In this document: positions 1 through 9,991 of the stretch, piece by piece
Position numbering within the stretch: the stretch's first letter is position 1
How the letters are laid out: every line of letters begins with the position of its first letter
Assembly: GCA_025558075.1 (NCBI GenBank)
Contig: JAHLKF010000041.1
Coordinates: 1-64,000, forward strand
Origin: Gaertneriomyces semiglobifer
Taxonomy: Eukaryota; Chytridiomycota; Chytridiomycetes; Spizellomycetales; Spizellomycetaceae
Reading direction: 5' to 3'
DNA: 64,000 nucleotides
Position numbers and translations under genes: made by a program
The notes under the pieces: generated by a model
What the model was told of the DNA's origin: nothing
Database searches by the model: none
What the model saw: only the letters and a program-made list of their open reading frames with translations

Positions 1-410
1 GCCCGAATATTGCGACTTGGCTCATGATTTTCACGAAAGTTTCTCACTGTGTTGTCTAAGAATCTATGCTCGATCCAGCTGCAAAAGGTTGGCAGCCTTG
101 ATCTTGAAACATCCAACGCATGTCCAATGCTTGGTGAGTAACTGGATGTGCGGCACATCCATTCAAACACTTCAAATTCAGTTGCCAATTGACAGTTCTA
201 TAATCTAGCTGTTCATTCGATCTGCCGCAGCTGCTCCATGACTTGACTCCACTTTCAAAAGTGGCATTTTCATATCACGTGATGTGGAGGCTTATCTCAT
301 CTATCTCCGCCCAAGCTCTAGCAAAGGCGTTCAAGAGCGCGTGTTATGAGTACCTATTCGTTGGTTGAAGGGAGCTAAGTGAAGTTCGAGCACCGAATCG
401 TTGCGTCGCC

Positions 411-1283
411 ATGATGTTGTCACGAACATCAACTGGGAGACTGCCAGCGTCTGCTTCTGGAGCTCCGCCAAAGTTGGCGGCTGGCAAAAAGGTGAGCCGT
501 GGAATGTCCAATACTGCCGCTGCATGTCCTCAGTATCCACTCAACAACTGCACTCCGTTCCTCAAAGCCGACTCAATCCCGTTCTGCAAAGCAAGCTTCC
601 GATTTACGAGACCCCCCTCCTACTACCCTCAGCAATTCAAGGGTTTCCACCAGATTGAACCCACCGGTAGTGAACCCGCTGGGCAACAAAAAGCACACAA
701 CGTATGCAGGACAATCCCCGAATTTGCACAGATTTGAGGACATTAACCATTTATTCCTTTCAACAGGTCTTTTAGCTCATTGTATTCCAAAGGCGGCATT
801 CCATGCCGACTGGATCATGGTTCTGTCAAGCACAAGGTCGCATGGACCACTTCACCGGAGCGCTTGGACTACAATCCGTTGTTCATCACCTTCTTGGATG
901 GGCTGCGTGAAACCCAACACCCATATATTTTCATTGTCCGCAACGGCTTGAAGGAGCTGCTTGACGCTCCAGGCGCCGCTGAGAAACTGCTACCCATCTT
1001 GCCCGCCATAGTCGCACCACTGAGGGCGGCGCTCACTACAAAAGACAAGGAAACCCTACTTTCAGGTCTTGACACCCTCTCGCGAATATCAAACCTTGTA
1101 GGGCCGTCTCTCAATCCGTATCTGTCGTCCTTGGTGCCGCCTATAGCCTCTCGCGTGCTTCATGCGGATTTGCGGGAGACCGTGTACGAAACATTACGGA
1201 CATGCGAGCTGGCCGGCGGAGAGCAAGCCTTGAAGATCATACGAAATTTGTGCCCTACCTATAGTTCTATTTATCTATGTTAA
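411..1283 (+). CDS. PACRGL: PACRG-like protein (PACRGL), axonemal family
   Basis: The last exon (about 776-1283) reads YSKGGIPCRLDHGSVKH, then LRETQHPYIF, and ends PTYSSIYLC. This follows the human PACRG-like protein almost motif for motif, including the C-terminal CPTYSSI. PACRG family proteins are ARM/HEAT-like and associate with axonemal and basal-body microtubules, so the gene implies a flagellated stage. Proposed exons: 411-491 (starts MMLSRTSTGR), a middle exon ending at 701 (contains RLNPPVVNPLG, matching the conserved LNPKTINPFG segment) and 776-1283. The acceptor of the middle exon is ambiguous (568 or 592 both keep frame). Its stop lies 30 bp from the stop of the convergent METTL25B gene. 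Identification is firm; the N-terminal splicing is not. Confidence 0.88.
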
Positions 1284-1313
1284 ATTATCTCATCCACTTC
1301 ATTATTCTTTCAC

Positions 1314-2921
1314 TCACGCCTTTTCCGCTACCACCACCATATTGCGGGGTGATACAGCATAGTCAAAAAGGTTGCGCAAAACGGCACTCCTCCCAGTCGC
1401 TTCATCTCTTTCAGCGTCAAGTGGTATGGATAAACGTTCCCGTAAGTATGCTATTCTATCGAGTAGCACTAGACTCTCCACGCAGGGTCCCAAGATGCTT
1501 CGCATGACACTCATAAACGCAATCCGTTTCATATAACCCACCCGATCCACTTCCAGACTTCGCACGAGTTGTCGTAGAGCATCTTCCCGTTCAGTGGTAT
1601 CACATACTCCGAGTTTTCGGCATGCCGCTACGACATGAGACGCCAAGTCGTTCATGGCCGATTTTGGTAGTGAGCCTACCCGAAGCTTTTGAGTCTCGGA
1701 GAGTTGTCGCGCTGGATCGTACTGTTGCAAGACGAGCTCCAGCATGGCCCGATGATAGTGCCCTCGCAAGGCTGAGCGAATTGCAGAACGATTACGGAAG
1801 GAGGCGAAAGTGAGACATGCCAAGGTGAGGGAGCGGTAGCTTAGTTGTAAGGGCGGGTTGTATTCATTAAGAAGCCCTCCAACATGACTACTCAAAGGGA
1901 ATCCAGCTACATGACCATGCGAATACATTGATGAATCCGACCTGTATATTGAACATGACACACTGTACGAGCAACTCACCTGACTCGCCCTCCACGGTCA
2001 CTCTGTGGTAACAGCACCCCACAATCACAACTGCCTTCACCTCTTCGCACTCCAAAAACGTCCTCAGCATCGTCACACCACTCAAATCTCCACAACTATG
2101 CAATCCAATCAACACAAAGCGGTTTCCCGCTCCTTCCAACACCTGAGGCAAAGTCTTTGGATCCAACATTGCCGTCACATACACCGGTTCATTCATTCCA
2201 TCATCAACAGCATCACACCCCTCCAACAAGAACTCGGGTATCCGATCGTGATGAATTCCTCCTAAAACTCGCTTCCCGCGGTCTTTGCTCCCACATGTAC
2301 GATCCTCCTCACAATCCACCGCATACACTCGTCGACTCCCATTCTGCCTCGCAACCAAGTGTGTAAGGTACCCATGGCCTGCTCCAACGTCAATGATACT
2401 ATCAGCGGATTGTTTGCGGGCGACGTGGGACACTACGCGTGAGAGGCGGTCGACTTCGTGGAGCTTTTTCATAGACATTGCGGCTAGACGACAGCTCTCC
2501 AAGTTGTGGCGGTCGGGAGTCAACCTCTGGATGGCGAGGTCCCGATCTTCTTCTACTCTGCGGGATAGCGGGAGTCGTCTGGCGTCAAAAATGAATTGTC
2601 TAATACTTGTAGGCCATGATTTCTATTACAAAATCACTTTCTTTTAGATTCTTCTCCTTCTATGATTTGTTGCATGTTTTACCGGTTACGCCGAAAGAAC
2701 GAGTTTTCGCTTACCGGCGCATCATGTCCCTCTACCACATCTAAAAGCTCATCCATGAACTCGTCCCCCGACGCTTCCACAGTGTCCCGCCATTCGCCAT
2801 CTACCTGCGACCAGAGGTCGTGCGTAAAGAAATCAAGAAGGTGAAATCCGTCCAGCCACCATCTGTAGGTGGATAGGAACCGGGTAAGTGGAGGGAGAGT
2901 AGTAGTGAGTTCGCAGGTCAT
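1314..2921 (-). CDS. METTL25B: METTL25B/RRNAD1-like methyltransferase
   Basis: Three exons: 2921-2715, 2622-1980, 1906-1314. The N-terminal exon carries LLDFFTHDLW (family: DFFTDSLW). The second begins KSWPTSIRQFIFDARRL and holds the SAM-binding motif IIDVGAGHGYLT and the family signature GCCYH. The third continues GFPLSSHV and ends ESLVLLDRIAYL...SPRNMVVVAEK, matching RRNAD1 to its last residues. Splicing keeps frame at both junctions (the codon split by the second intron gives Ala in GESAGFPL). RRNAD1/METTL25 proteins are Rossmann-fold methyltransferases with poorly defined substrates. An upstream in-frame Met at 2975 is possible, but 2921 matches family length better. Confidence 0.87.
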
Positions 2922-3206
2922 GGCGATGTGTGTCGCTTTGATGGACGTGGAAAATGTTTGGCGCGAAAGACACATACCTGCTATAGGTCTCTGTTGTTCA
3001 CGACATAAGACGTATTTGATAGTCTAGTCAAGCGGGCCGGATGAGCGAATGGGCGGAAGAAGGCATCGGGTGAACCATTGAACGCAAACAAATCATATGC
3101 TTATTATGTAGCTATCGAAATGGTAAAGAAACTCGAATAGAGATGGAGCCTTCGCAATGTCAGTCAGCTACTCCAACTGACAAACTGTAATTAGGTCACA
3201 CTTGGA

Positions 3207-4301
3207 TCAATGTTCCGTCTTGCGCCAATCGTTCACATCTTTTAAGCGATTGGTACGAAGCCATTCTTTCAATGCGGTAGGGCGATCACTGCATATCCCA
3301 TTGGCGCCAAACTTTTGCGCCGCCTTCCAACCTTCCACTGTATTCACTCCACCCCCCGGCATACCAAAAACGATTATCGGCACGCCACGCTTGTTAATGG
3401 CTTGCGCAAACCCAGGCCACATGATCCACTTAAAGTTGGGCATGATCATTGCCGACTCGTGGATAGTCATGAAGGGTAAAAGACCAACGGACCAACTGAG
3501 AAACGCTAATGCCATGCGTCGAGCGGTGAAAAAGTGCGGAATAGTGGGAAAGTTCGTGCGACACCATGTGTTTTGAGGTTCATGAAACGAACCCCACACC
3601 GTTTGGGCTTGACGCTTGTGAGAAAGGATGAGGATTCCCACCTTGTCAACAAGCGATGAGGCACCACGCTTTACGTCAATCTGCATTGGATAGCTGTGGG
3701 ATGACAGAGTCAGTTTGCGTCAACCACGTTTTCCTTTCCATCGAATCAGACGTACGTCGGAAATTCATCCAGCAGATCTTCCAAGAGAGGTATCCTTTTC
3801 GAGTCGGGATCTTTGACGACTTCCGGCTTGTTTTGCAACTCGGGCCGAATCAGCAACGGAGGCAGCTCCTCGTAATTACTAACGCACCCAAGTTTCCCGT
3901 CAGCCTCGCGCACATAGTATCAGATCCTCTCATTCGTTTCACGCACTCACTAGTCTGCAATTGTCTTGCCCTTCACCCCACAAAGCCGTTCCAAGTCCTG
4001 ATCGTGAAAAATAACCACTAGCAAGCACAACGTCGGCATGATTAGCCCCATTGTAGTCCCACTAAGAACCCGCTGACACGCCTCACCCTTTCCATCTTTG
4101 GTCTCGTAGCAATCCAATTCTAATAGATCGGCCTTGAGAGTTCTCGCAGAGTACCTGAATGCTGCAAAAGGTGAGTGGAACCACCATGGCAGAGGCTCAT
4201 CTCTTGGGATAGTCACCTGGCAAAGTATTCTCGACCCATTCCAAGCTCCCCCCACGATGCGCCATCAGCGCATACCGGAATGCCAAACCTGAGCTAGTCA
4301 T
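3207..4301 (-). CDS. Glycerophosphodiester phosphodiesterase (GDPD1-like)
   Basis: Five exons: 4301-4217, 4161-4087, 4017-3951, 3878-3756, 3693-3207; all junctions stay in frame. The assembled protein has the GDPD hallmarks in order: AHRGGSLEWVENT, LELDCYETKDG, VVIFHDQDLERL, the DYNYEELPPL turn, YPMQIDVKRG and, near the C-terminus, FGANGICSDRPTAL. These supply the catalytic His pair and the Glu/Asp metal ligands of the TIM-barrel. The layout and the hydrophobic segment near FLSWSVGLLPF resemble animal GDPD1/3/4 lysophospholipase D enzymes rather than the yeast GDE1 fusion. The real start could be further upstream if a membrane leader exists. It is divergent from the small coiled-coil gene with 156 bp between starts. 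Confidence 0.88.
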
Positions 4302-4457
4302 TGTTGATTCAGATCTGGATCTTGCACAGCGGAATATCAACCTCAGTTGGGTGGGTACTCGTCGCTCTCTGCACGCGTTTGTCACCAAATCCCTTCGCAC
4401 CCATCCGACGACGGACCAGCACATATCACAACTGAACCTCTCAGCACAAATCCCAAA
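4302..4457. promoter_or_regulatory. Short divergent promoter (GDPD / coiled-coil protein)
   Basis: 156 bp separate the two proposed start codons, so both promoters must lie in this interval or overlap the 5' ends of the genes. I see no clear TATA box. Inferred from gene spacing only. Confidence 0.4.
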
Positions 4458-4878
4458 ATGACCAAAGATCCGGAGCCCAGTCTCCAGTCCCTCCTCCGAA
4501 CCCTTAGTTCCATTCCTCTTTCCTCAGGGGACTCTCTTGAGAACATTAGTACCGTTGAAGGATTGGACACGCTCGACATCGCAGGATTACTGAAACAAAT
4601 GGTAAAAAGAAAGAAAATTGCTCTTCTTCTCAATGTTACAATGAGAACTGAAAGGAGTATCCTAGGATAATGCCAGTCTTGCACTAGAGAATCTGGATGC
4701 ACGAACAGACAACCTTATGAAGAAGATTGATGCCCTATTGGTCGAAGCAGACGAGGAAGGGGAGGCAAAGCAGGGAGCCGGAGCATTAGAAACTGAAAAG
4801 AATACGGGGACTGAAAACAAGGAGCAGTCGCATGAACTAGGCCTAGAAGCAAAAGACAGCAGCGAAAAGCCCTCATGA
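4458..4878 (+). CDS. Small coiled-coil protein, unknown function
   Basis: Two exons, 4458-4601 and 4666-4878, joined in phase by a 64-nt intron (GTAAAA...CCTAG), give 118 residues. The protein starts MTKDPEPSLQSLLRTL, has a helical middle with heptad-like spacing (LLKQM, LALENLDARTDNLMKKIDALL across the junction) and a hydrophilic Glu/Lys-rich tail. Size and architecture resemble small subunits of BLOC-1/BORC-type complexes, but I do not recognise a specific family. The ORF survives splicing with no internal stop and the gene shares a divergent promoter with the GDPD gene, so I consider it real. Confidence 0.6.
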
Positions 4879-5071
4879 ATTGCTTCTGTCATGTCAAAAA
4901 AATATCACTCGGTAGTACACTTTCATGTCTCCTCCGTCCGCTATCGCCGCTCGATTCCACGTCGGTATAGGTTTCGCATATATGGTCAAGTTCATAGAAG
5001 ATGCATTACAGAAAACAGCGTGCCATGCATTGTACATAACCCAAAACTTCTAGCCAAACACCGACAGAACC

Positions 5072-6883
5072 CTACTCGGCACCGCCATTCTCATCCTGCT
5101 TCTTTACCTTTCCTTCCACCTTGAGCTCGTTTCCAGTCACCCGCTTGTACACACTTTTCACATCCTGGCACACGGTCTCAAAGTGGCTAGTGGCATCGTA
5201 CGACTTAGTGATGAATACGCCATCCGCGGTGCCGTCCTCCACAGGCTCGAAAATATCCTTGATCTCCACGAACCTACATGAACTAGTTAGCAAGAGGATA
5301 ATGGACAATATCCAGCTGAGTGCGCACTTACTTCTCAGCAATGGGACCCAACAGGGCAAACGCAGGTTGTAGTTCATTTTCGGGCGCAGAGGACTCGACG
5401 ATGGTAGAGACGATTGCTATCCAGTAGTTCTTGGCAGCAACGTTGTGTGCGTATGATACAGCGGCAACATAAATGTCTGCAACGGAATGCTCATTCAGGC
5501 GACTGTGCTATGGAATCCAAAGGAAATATGCACGTACCGTGGCTACGGTTGACCTGCTTCTGCGGGATCACGATTTGCAATGAGTCCGCATCACCGGTGT
5601 TGGGTATCGAGTGGTTGAGAATGCAGATTGCCCGAACTACCGAGCCGACCTTCTTGGACTTTTCGGGGAAGTACGAGGGGTCGCCGATAACGACCTTCGC
5701 CTTGGCAACTTCGCCCTCGCTCTTTACACCAACAACCTTTCCGTCTTCGTAAACAATCTCGTCAATCTTCTTGTTCAGCATGTATGTGCCTCCGTAGATA
5801 GCAGACAAACTGGAAAGACGCGACGTTAGGTAATGAATAGCGCGCGACTCGGCCTTGGACCAAAAAGCTTACCGAGCGAAACTCTGCGGGAGCTCACCGA
5901 GGCCGTACAGAGGATAGATGTACGGACTCTTTCCATACCGGGCCATGGAGTTCATATACAGACAGACACGTTCGTAGGTGTCTTTTGCGGGTTCATTGAT
6001 GTAGGTGTCGTCCAAGTGCAAAGCAAGAGCATGGCCGATGAAGTCCTGAGTGCCGGGTTCCAAGCCAAACTTCTTGTAGACATCCGCCATCGTGACCGTG
6101 TTCAAGTCAAGACCTGTGGATAAAAGTTAAAGGTCATGTCGCCACAGACCACAAAGCAATGCCCTGAGACCGAAGCGTACCTTGCTGAGTGCTCGGGTTG
6201 TTGAAATCGTAGTTCTGAATAAACTCAAAGAAGTTCTTGGCGCGACGTTTCTCAAAGATACCCATCAAAGGACTGGAAACGGCCTCAGTTTGGTTGGAAG
6301 GGACCTTGGAGATCTTGCCGCTGCGGTAAACGTAGCTCCCTGCAATCTGGCGGAACTCCAAATAACGCGTGACATCGGTGTGGTAAAGAATGTTGGTAAA
6401 CTCGCCAGAGGCCATGGCAAACTTTGGAATCATGTCGACATTCCAGTCGCGGTCACGGCCAAACTGTTCGGACGGGTTCTGGCCGTTACGAAATCTCTGA
6501 TAAAGCTGGAAAAACACGCCATTGTAAGGACCGTAGCAAAATAAGTGAAATTACCTGTGTAAATCAACATACCTGAGAGAGGTTCAAACTAGCACTTTCA
6601 CCACCATAGTAGTCGTTGCGATCCATGTGAAGAACTTTCTTGCCCTCCACCGAGAGCACTCCAGAGAGAATACACTCCGTCAAGCCCGTGCCGAGCACAA
6701 TCACATCGTAGGTCTCGTCCTAAAAGTAAAACGCGAGTGAGCTGACGCTCTACTGTGGTTCTTCGCTAGGACGGCAGCTCCCCTCTCAAAGGTGAAGCCA
6801 CCAGAGACTTCCGAGGTTGCCCCAACAGCGTCCGACGCGTTTTATGCGAGGAAGACGCTGGTCAAGCGCTTGGTACCTACCAT
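5072..6883 (-). CDS. GDI1: Rab GDP-dissociation inhibitor (GDI)
   Basis: Seven exons: 6883-6881, 6719-6573, 6505-6181, 6113-5873, 5809-5538, 5476-5332, 5273-5072. They total 444 residues, the normal GDI length. Exon 2 opens [16 protein letters not shown] (FAD-like Rossmann fold of the GDI/REP family) and contains [17 protein letters not shown]; then [16 protein letters not shown] (Rab-binding platform), [34 protein letters not shown] and [16 protein letters not shown] extracts prenylated Rab-GDP from membranes and recycles it through the cytosol. The first exon is only the ATG, followed directly by GTAGGT and a 161-nt intron. All junctions keep frame. Confidence 0.96.
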
Positions 6884-7284
6884 TTTAAGCGCCCGTAATT
6901 CTGGATGAGTGTGTTGCTGTCTTCTTGTAGTGTGGTAGCGTGGATGGTGCTGTTGAAAGCCGTAAGTGTTCGACTGGACGGAGGAGGAATCTATCACACA
7001 CTCTCACACGTATTGTACCGCTGACACAATGACTGTGCCAATCACGTGATGCATAAACGCGTGTTTCACAGGCGGAGTTTTGGCCTTTGACACACGTTCA
7101 ACTTCCAAAGGTTCTTGGTGAGCGACATATGAGAGACATTGAGAGTACCCGAATGAGTGCGATATTGAATACATTGGAAGAATATACAGAATGAAAAGAG
7201 GAATTACATGGTACCAAGGGCAGAAGAAACTCATGCGACTCGCTTCGCTGACTCAATGATTGAGACGTTGCCCTAGGCGTGATC

Positions 7285-8008
7285 CTAAGGGCCCCCTGAG
7301 CCTTGATTTTTCCACGCGGTGATGAACATGCTTACAACCAATGCAAATAACACAAGATTAAATCCAGCGTGAACCAGAGAATTGCCCACGAAGAAGGATC
7401 CAATTTGCCATAGAAGCGCGATCGCAAAGAAGATCCACGCAAAGGACGCAAGTGCGGTTGTTCCCCCCACTGTAAGGTGGACAAAGGCGATGAGAAATGT
7501 GCACATCAGTGACCGTAAATCCACCGTGGTTTACGTACCGGCAGTAATGAACACCGCTGCGGGGAACAGCATCAAGAACGTATCGCGTCCAATTTTGCAG
7601 GCCGTGTTGAGACGTGCAGTCTGTGGGCATGACATGTACGCGTAAGATAAAGAGAGGAAAACGAGGCGGGATGAGGGAACCTTACCGATTCTGATTGTTG
7701 CTGGTCCTCTTCGGCCAGCGGTAACCGAATCGGCCCAACATTACTTGCAGTGCGAGCTTGGAAGACGTAAAGCAGCAATTGCAAAAACCACCTAGAATGA
7801 GTTCAACATGTCAGTCGGTGTTGCAGGGCTGCGTCCGCGTCGCTTAGGCATACCATGCAAGAAACAGGAGGAAAGTGGCCAACCATACACTGTAGGCGCT
7901 GTCATCCAAAGCAAAGCGGTGCTCTGGGTTGGCCGGATTCTCTGGTGCAGGTGATCCCGCTAGGTTGGCGCCTTGATCGGCCAGAAAGGCTTCATAGTGC
8001 TTCATCAT
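7285..8008 (-). CDS. Four-transmembrane protein, unknown
   Basis: Exons 8008-7854, 7791-7686, 7620-7539 and 7469-7285 splice in frame to 175 residues. After a polar N-terminus of about 40 residues (starts MMKHYEAFLADQG) come four hydrophobic segments: one around WLATFLLFLAWWFLQLLL, one around FLMLFPAAVFITA, one around ALASFAWIFFAIALLW and one around FNLVLFALVVSMFITAW. The protein ends in a short polar tail. The four-helix layout is reminiscent of MARVEL-type membrane proteins, but there is no diagnostic motif and I do not assign a family. The regular intron structure (each 60-70 nt, GTRNGN donors) supports a real gene. Confidence 0.7.
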
Positions 8009-8355
8009 GATCGACAATGGTAAGTACCCAAAGGTAGAGTGTGTCGGGTAAGAACAGTTGAAGTGGACAGGAATGACGAATTTGGTCAAACCCACACACA
8101 CAACTACAATTCTCACTTGGCAAGCGCACAATAATTGAATTTATAACCCGTCCCCCTTCATGATGTATGCCAGCCCACGAAGGAAGAACCCATGAGGGTT
8201 ATCGTGTGAAGCGTTCGGTGTACCAGGCGCACAGTGAGAAAATGGAGGCTTGGTTAAGGTCGCGACTGACAGAGTGCTTTCAAATTCAAGCGTTGCCCTG
8301 ACATGAACCGAGCCACACCACAGCAAACCATTTGGATCACCACATAATATCCAGT

Positions 8356-9078
8356 ATGATACGACTCCCCCAGTCATTCTTCTCCGACCATCCTACCAAA
8401 GTGGGGCCGGCTCTCATCGGCAAGTTACTGCATCATACACCCTTACCCACGCCTGCTGATCCTCATCCGCAGACTTATACTTTGCGCATTTTGGAGACGG
8501 AAGCCTATTGTGGGCCTACAGATAGTGCGTGTCACGCATCAAAGGGCAAAACCCCGCGGACAAAAGTGTTGTGGGAAGAGCCGGGCACCATTTACCTGTA
8601 TCTTTGCTACGGCATTCATTGGCTTCTCAATGTAGTTTGCGAAGGAGACGGAGAATGCGTCCTCATACGGGCATGTGTGGAGGTAGGCAGTGAAGGGGCT
8701 TACGGTGTAGAAGTAGCAGAGCCGACTACAGTGGGTCCCCAAAGGAGGTCGCTCCGCAAACGTGTGGCAAAGGCGGTGATAACACGACGGAGCAAGGTAG
8801 TATCGAAAGTCGATGGCCCTGGCAAACTCACCCGGCACCTGCACTTGCCTCCTACATATAACGGCCTAAACATTTGCAAAATGGAGAATTTCTGGGTTGA
8901 AGACGATAAACGCCGGTGGGAGGTCATTGCAGATACCAGGGTAGGAATTGCGTATGCTGCTAAGAAGGACCAAGCCGCGCTCTGGAGATATCGGATGGGA
9001 TCAGAATTGCCCTCGCCGATCGAATTAGTGGAGGAGATACCGGTAGAAGATAGTATGAGTAAACCAGTGTTACAATAG
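8356..9078 (+). CDS. MPG: Alkyladenine (3-methyladenine) DNA glycosylase, AAG/MPG family
   Basis: Single-exon ORF of 240 residues. The AAG signature LETEAYCGPTDSACHASKG carries the catalytic Glu that activates the water (family: ETEAYLGPED). It is followed by PGTIYLYLCYGIHWLLNVV (the nucleotide-flipping Tyr region), GECVLIRA, and VDGPGKLTRHL near the C-terminus. The enzyme removes alkylated and deaminated purines in base-excision repair. An earlier non-ATG extension exists; the ATG at 8356 fits the start of the conserved domain (RLPQSFFSDHPTKVGPALIGKLL). Ascomycete models use the unrelated HhH-type Mag1/AlkA fold, so this family in a fungus is worth noting. Confidence 0.93.
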   Translation: MIRLPQSFFSDHPTKVGPALIGKLLHHTPLPTPADPHPQTYTLRILETEAYCGPTDSACHASKGKTPRTKVLWEEPGTIYLYLCYGIHWLLNVVCEGDGECVLIRACVEVGSEGAYGVEVAEPTTVGPQRRSLRKRVAKAVITRRSKVVSKVDGPGKLTRHLHLPPTYNGLNICKMENFWVEDDKRRWEVIADTRVGIAYAAKKDQAALWRYRMGSELPSPIELVEEIPVEDSMSKPVLQ

Positions 9079-9991
9079 AGATGTACCACCGCAAACCAGC
9101 AAAAACCTCCATGCAAAAGTGAAGGCATTGCAAATATCCGATGGCATGATGATCTGAAGAGATCTGCGTTTGCATCTTCCCACATTGTCCCGTAGCGACC
9201 TCCATTGTTTGGAGGGATACTCTTATTTGCGGGTACTTCACAAACGGATGTGAGGCAAAGAAGATACCACCCAATACATGCCTGTTGCACAGCAAGAGGT
9301 AAGTACAGAGCGCTTCTTCACCGTACCAGTGTCCAACATCGCTCGCACTGGCTTTACAGCAAGTGCTGTCCTGCTCAACGCTTGCTCGTCGATGGCATCC
9401 TGTGTGTGCAGCAAACAACGGGCGAAACGAAAAATCCCCCGGCTCTTATATATATTGAGAGACCATGACCGTGCCACCAACGATATTGCCCAGTCATCAA
9501 ACGATCGTTAACCTCAAGGTCCAATTGAAAGCGACGAATAGGAAACAGTAGGACCCATTGAGAACAGTTAGGAGATTTGCTTTCAGCGAGGTCGCCAGCC
9601 AATCTCAGTATCATACAGGTCTGCTGGAACGGGGGAGCGCAATGCATACGCCCAGTGCGCAGATTGTGTCGTAAAGTATGAACTTGCAGACCGGACCCGG
9701 ATCAAGTAATTTCCAGTGAAAACGGAGGGACGAGTGGATCTTGTGAGTTCCGTAAGATGGTGCCCCCATGATCCTTCCAGACCCAGCTGCACACCCCGTT
9801 CACCGTCAGCAGGTCCATGGTGGGCAGGAACCTTCTGCGCGACACAGGTTCCACGCTCCCACGTCAGCCTTCCCTGTGATAATAAACTTTGGGTCCTCTG
9901 GTTGTCCGAATATCCCATTGAATTGTAAAAAGCCTTGGCGCTGTCCCCCTTGATCACGACCGCCACCATAAACCCCCCCCCCCCCCATCCA
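9079..9991. other. Intergenic, no supported gene
   Basis: Short ORFs on both strands here lack motifs, splice logic or plausible composition. The only distinctive element is a C14 tract just upstream of the peptidase start (listed separately). The interval should hold the 3' end of the glycosylase transcript and the promoter of the peptidase. Confidence 0.5.
9973..9986. repeat. C14 homopolymer next to a start codon
   Basis: An uninterrupted run of 14 C lies 5 nt before the first in-frame ATG (9992) of the peptidase gene. It is one of several unusually long G/C homopolymers in the window. Its length may vary between strains. Confidence 0.9.
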
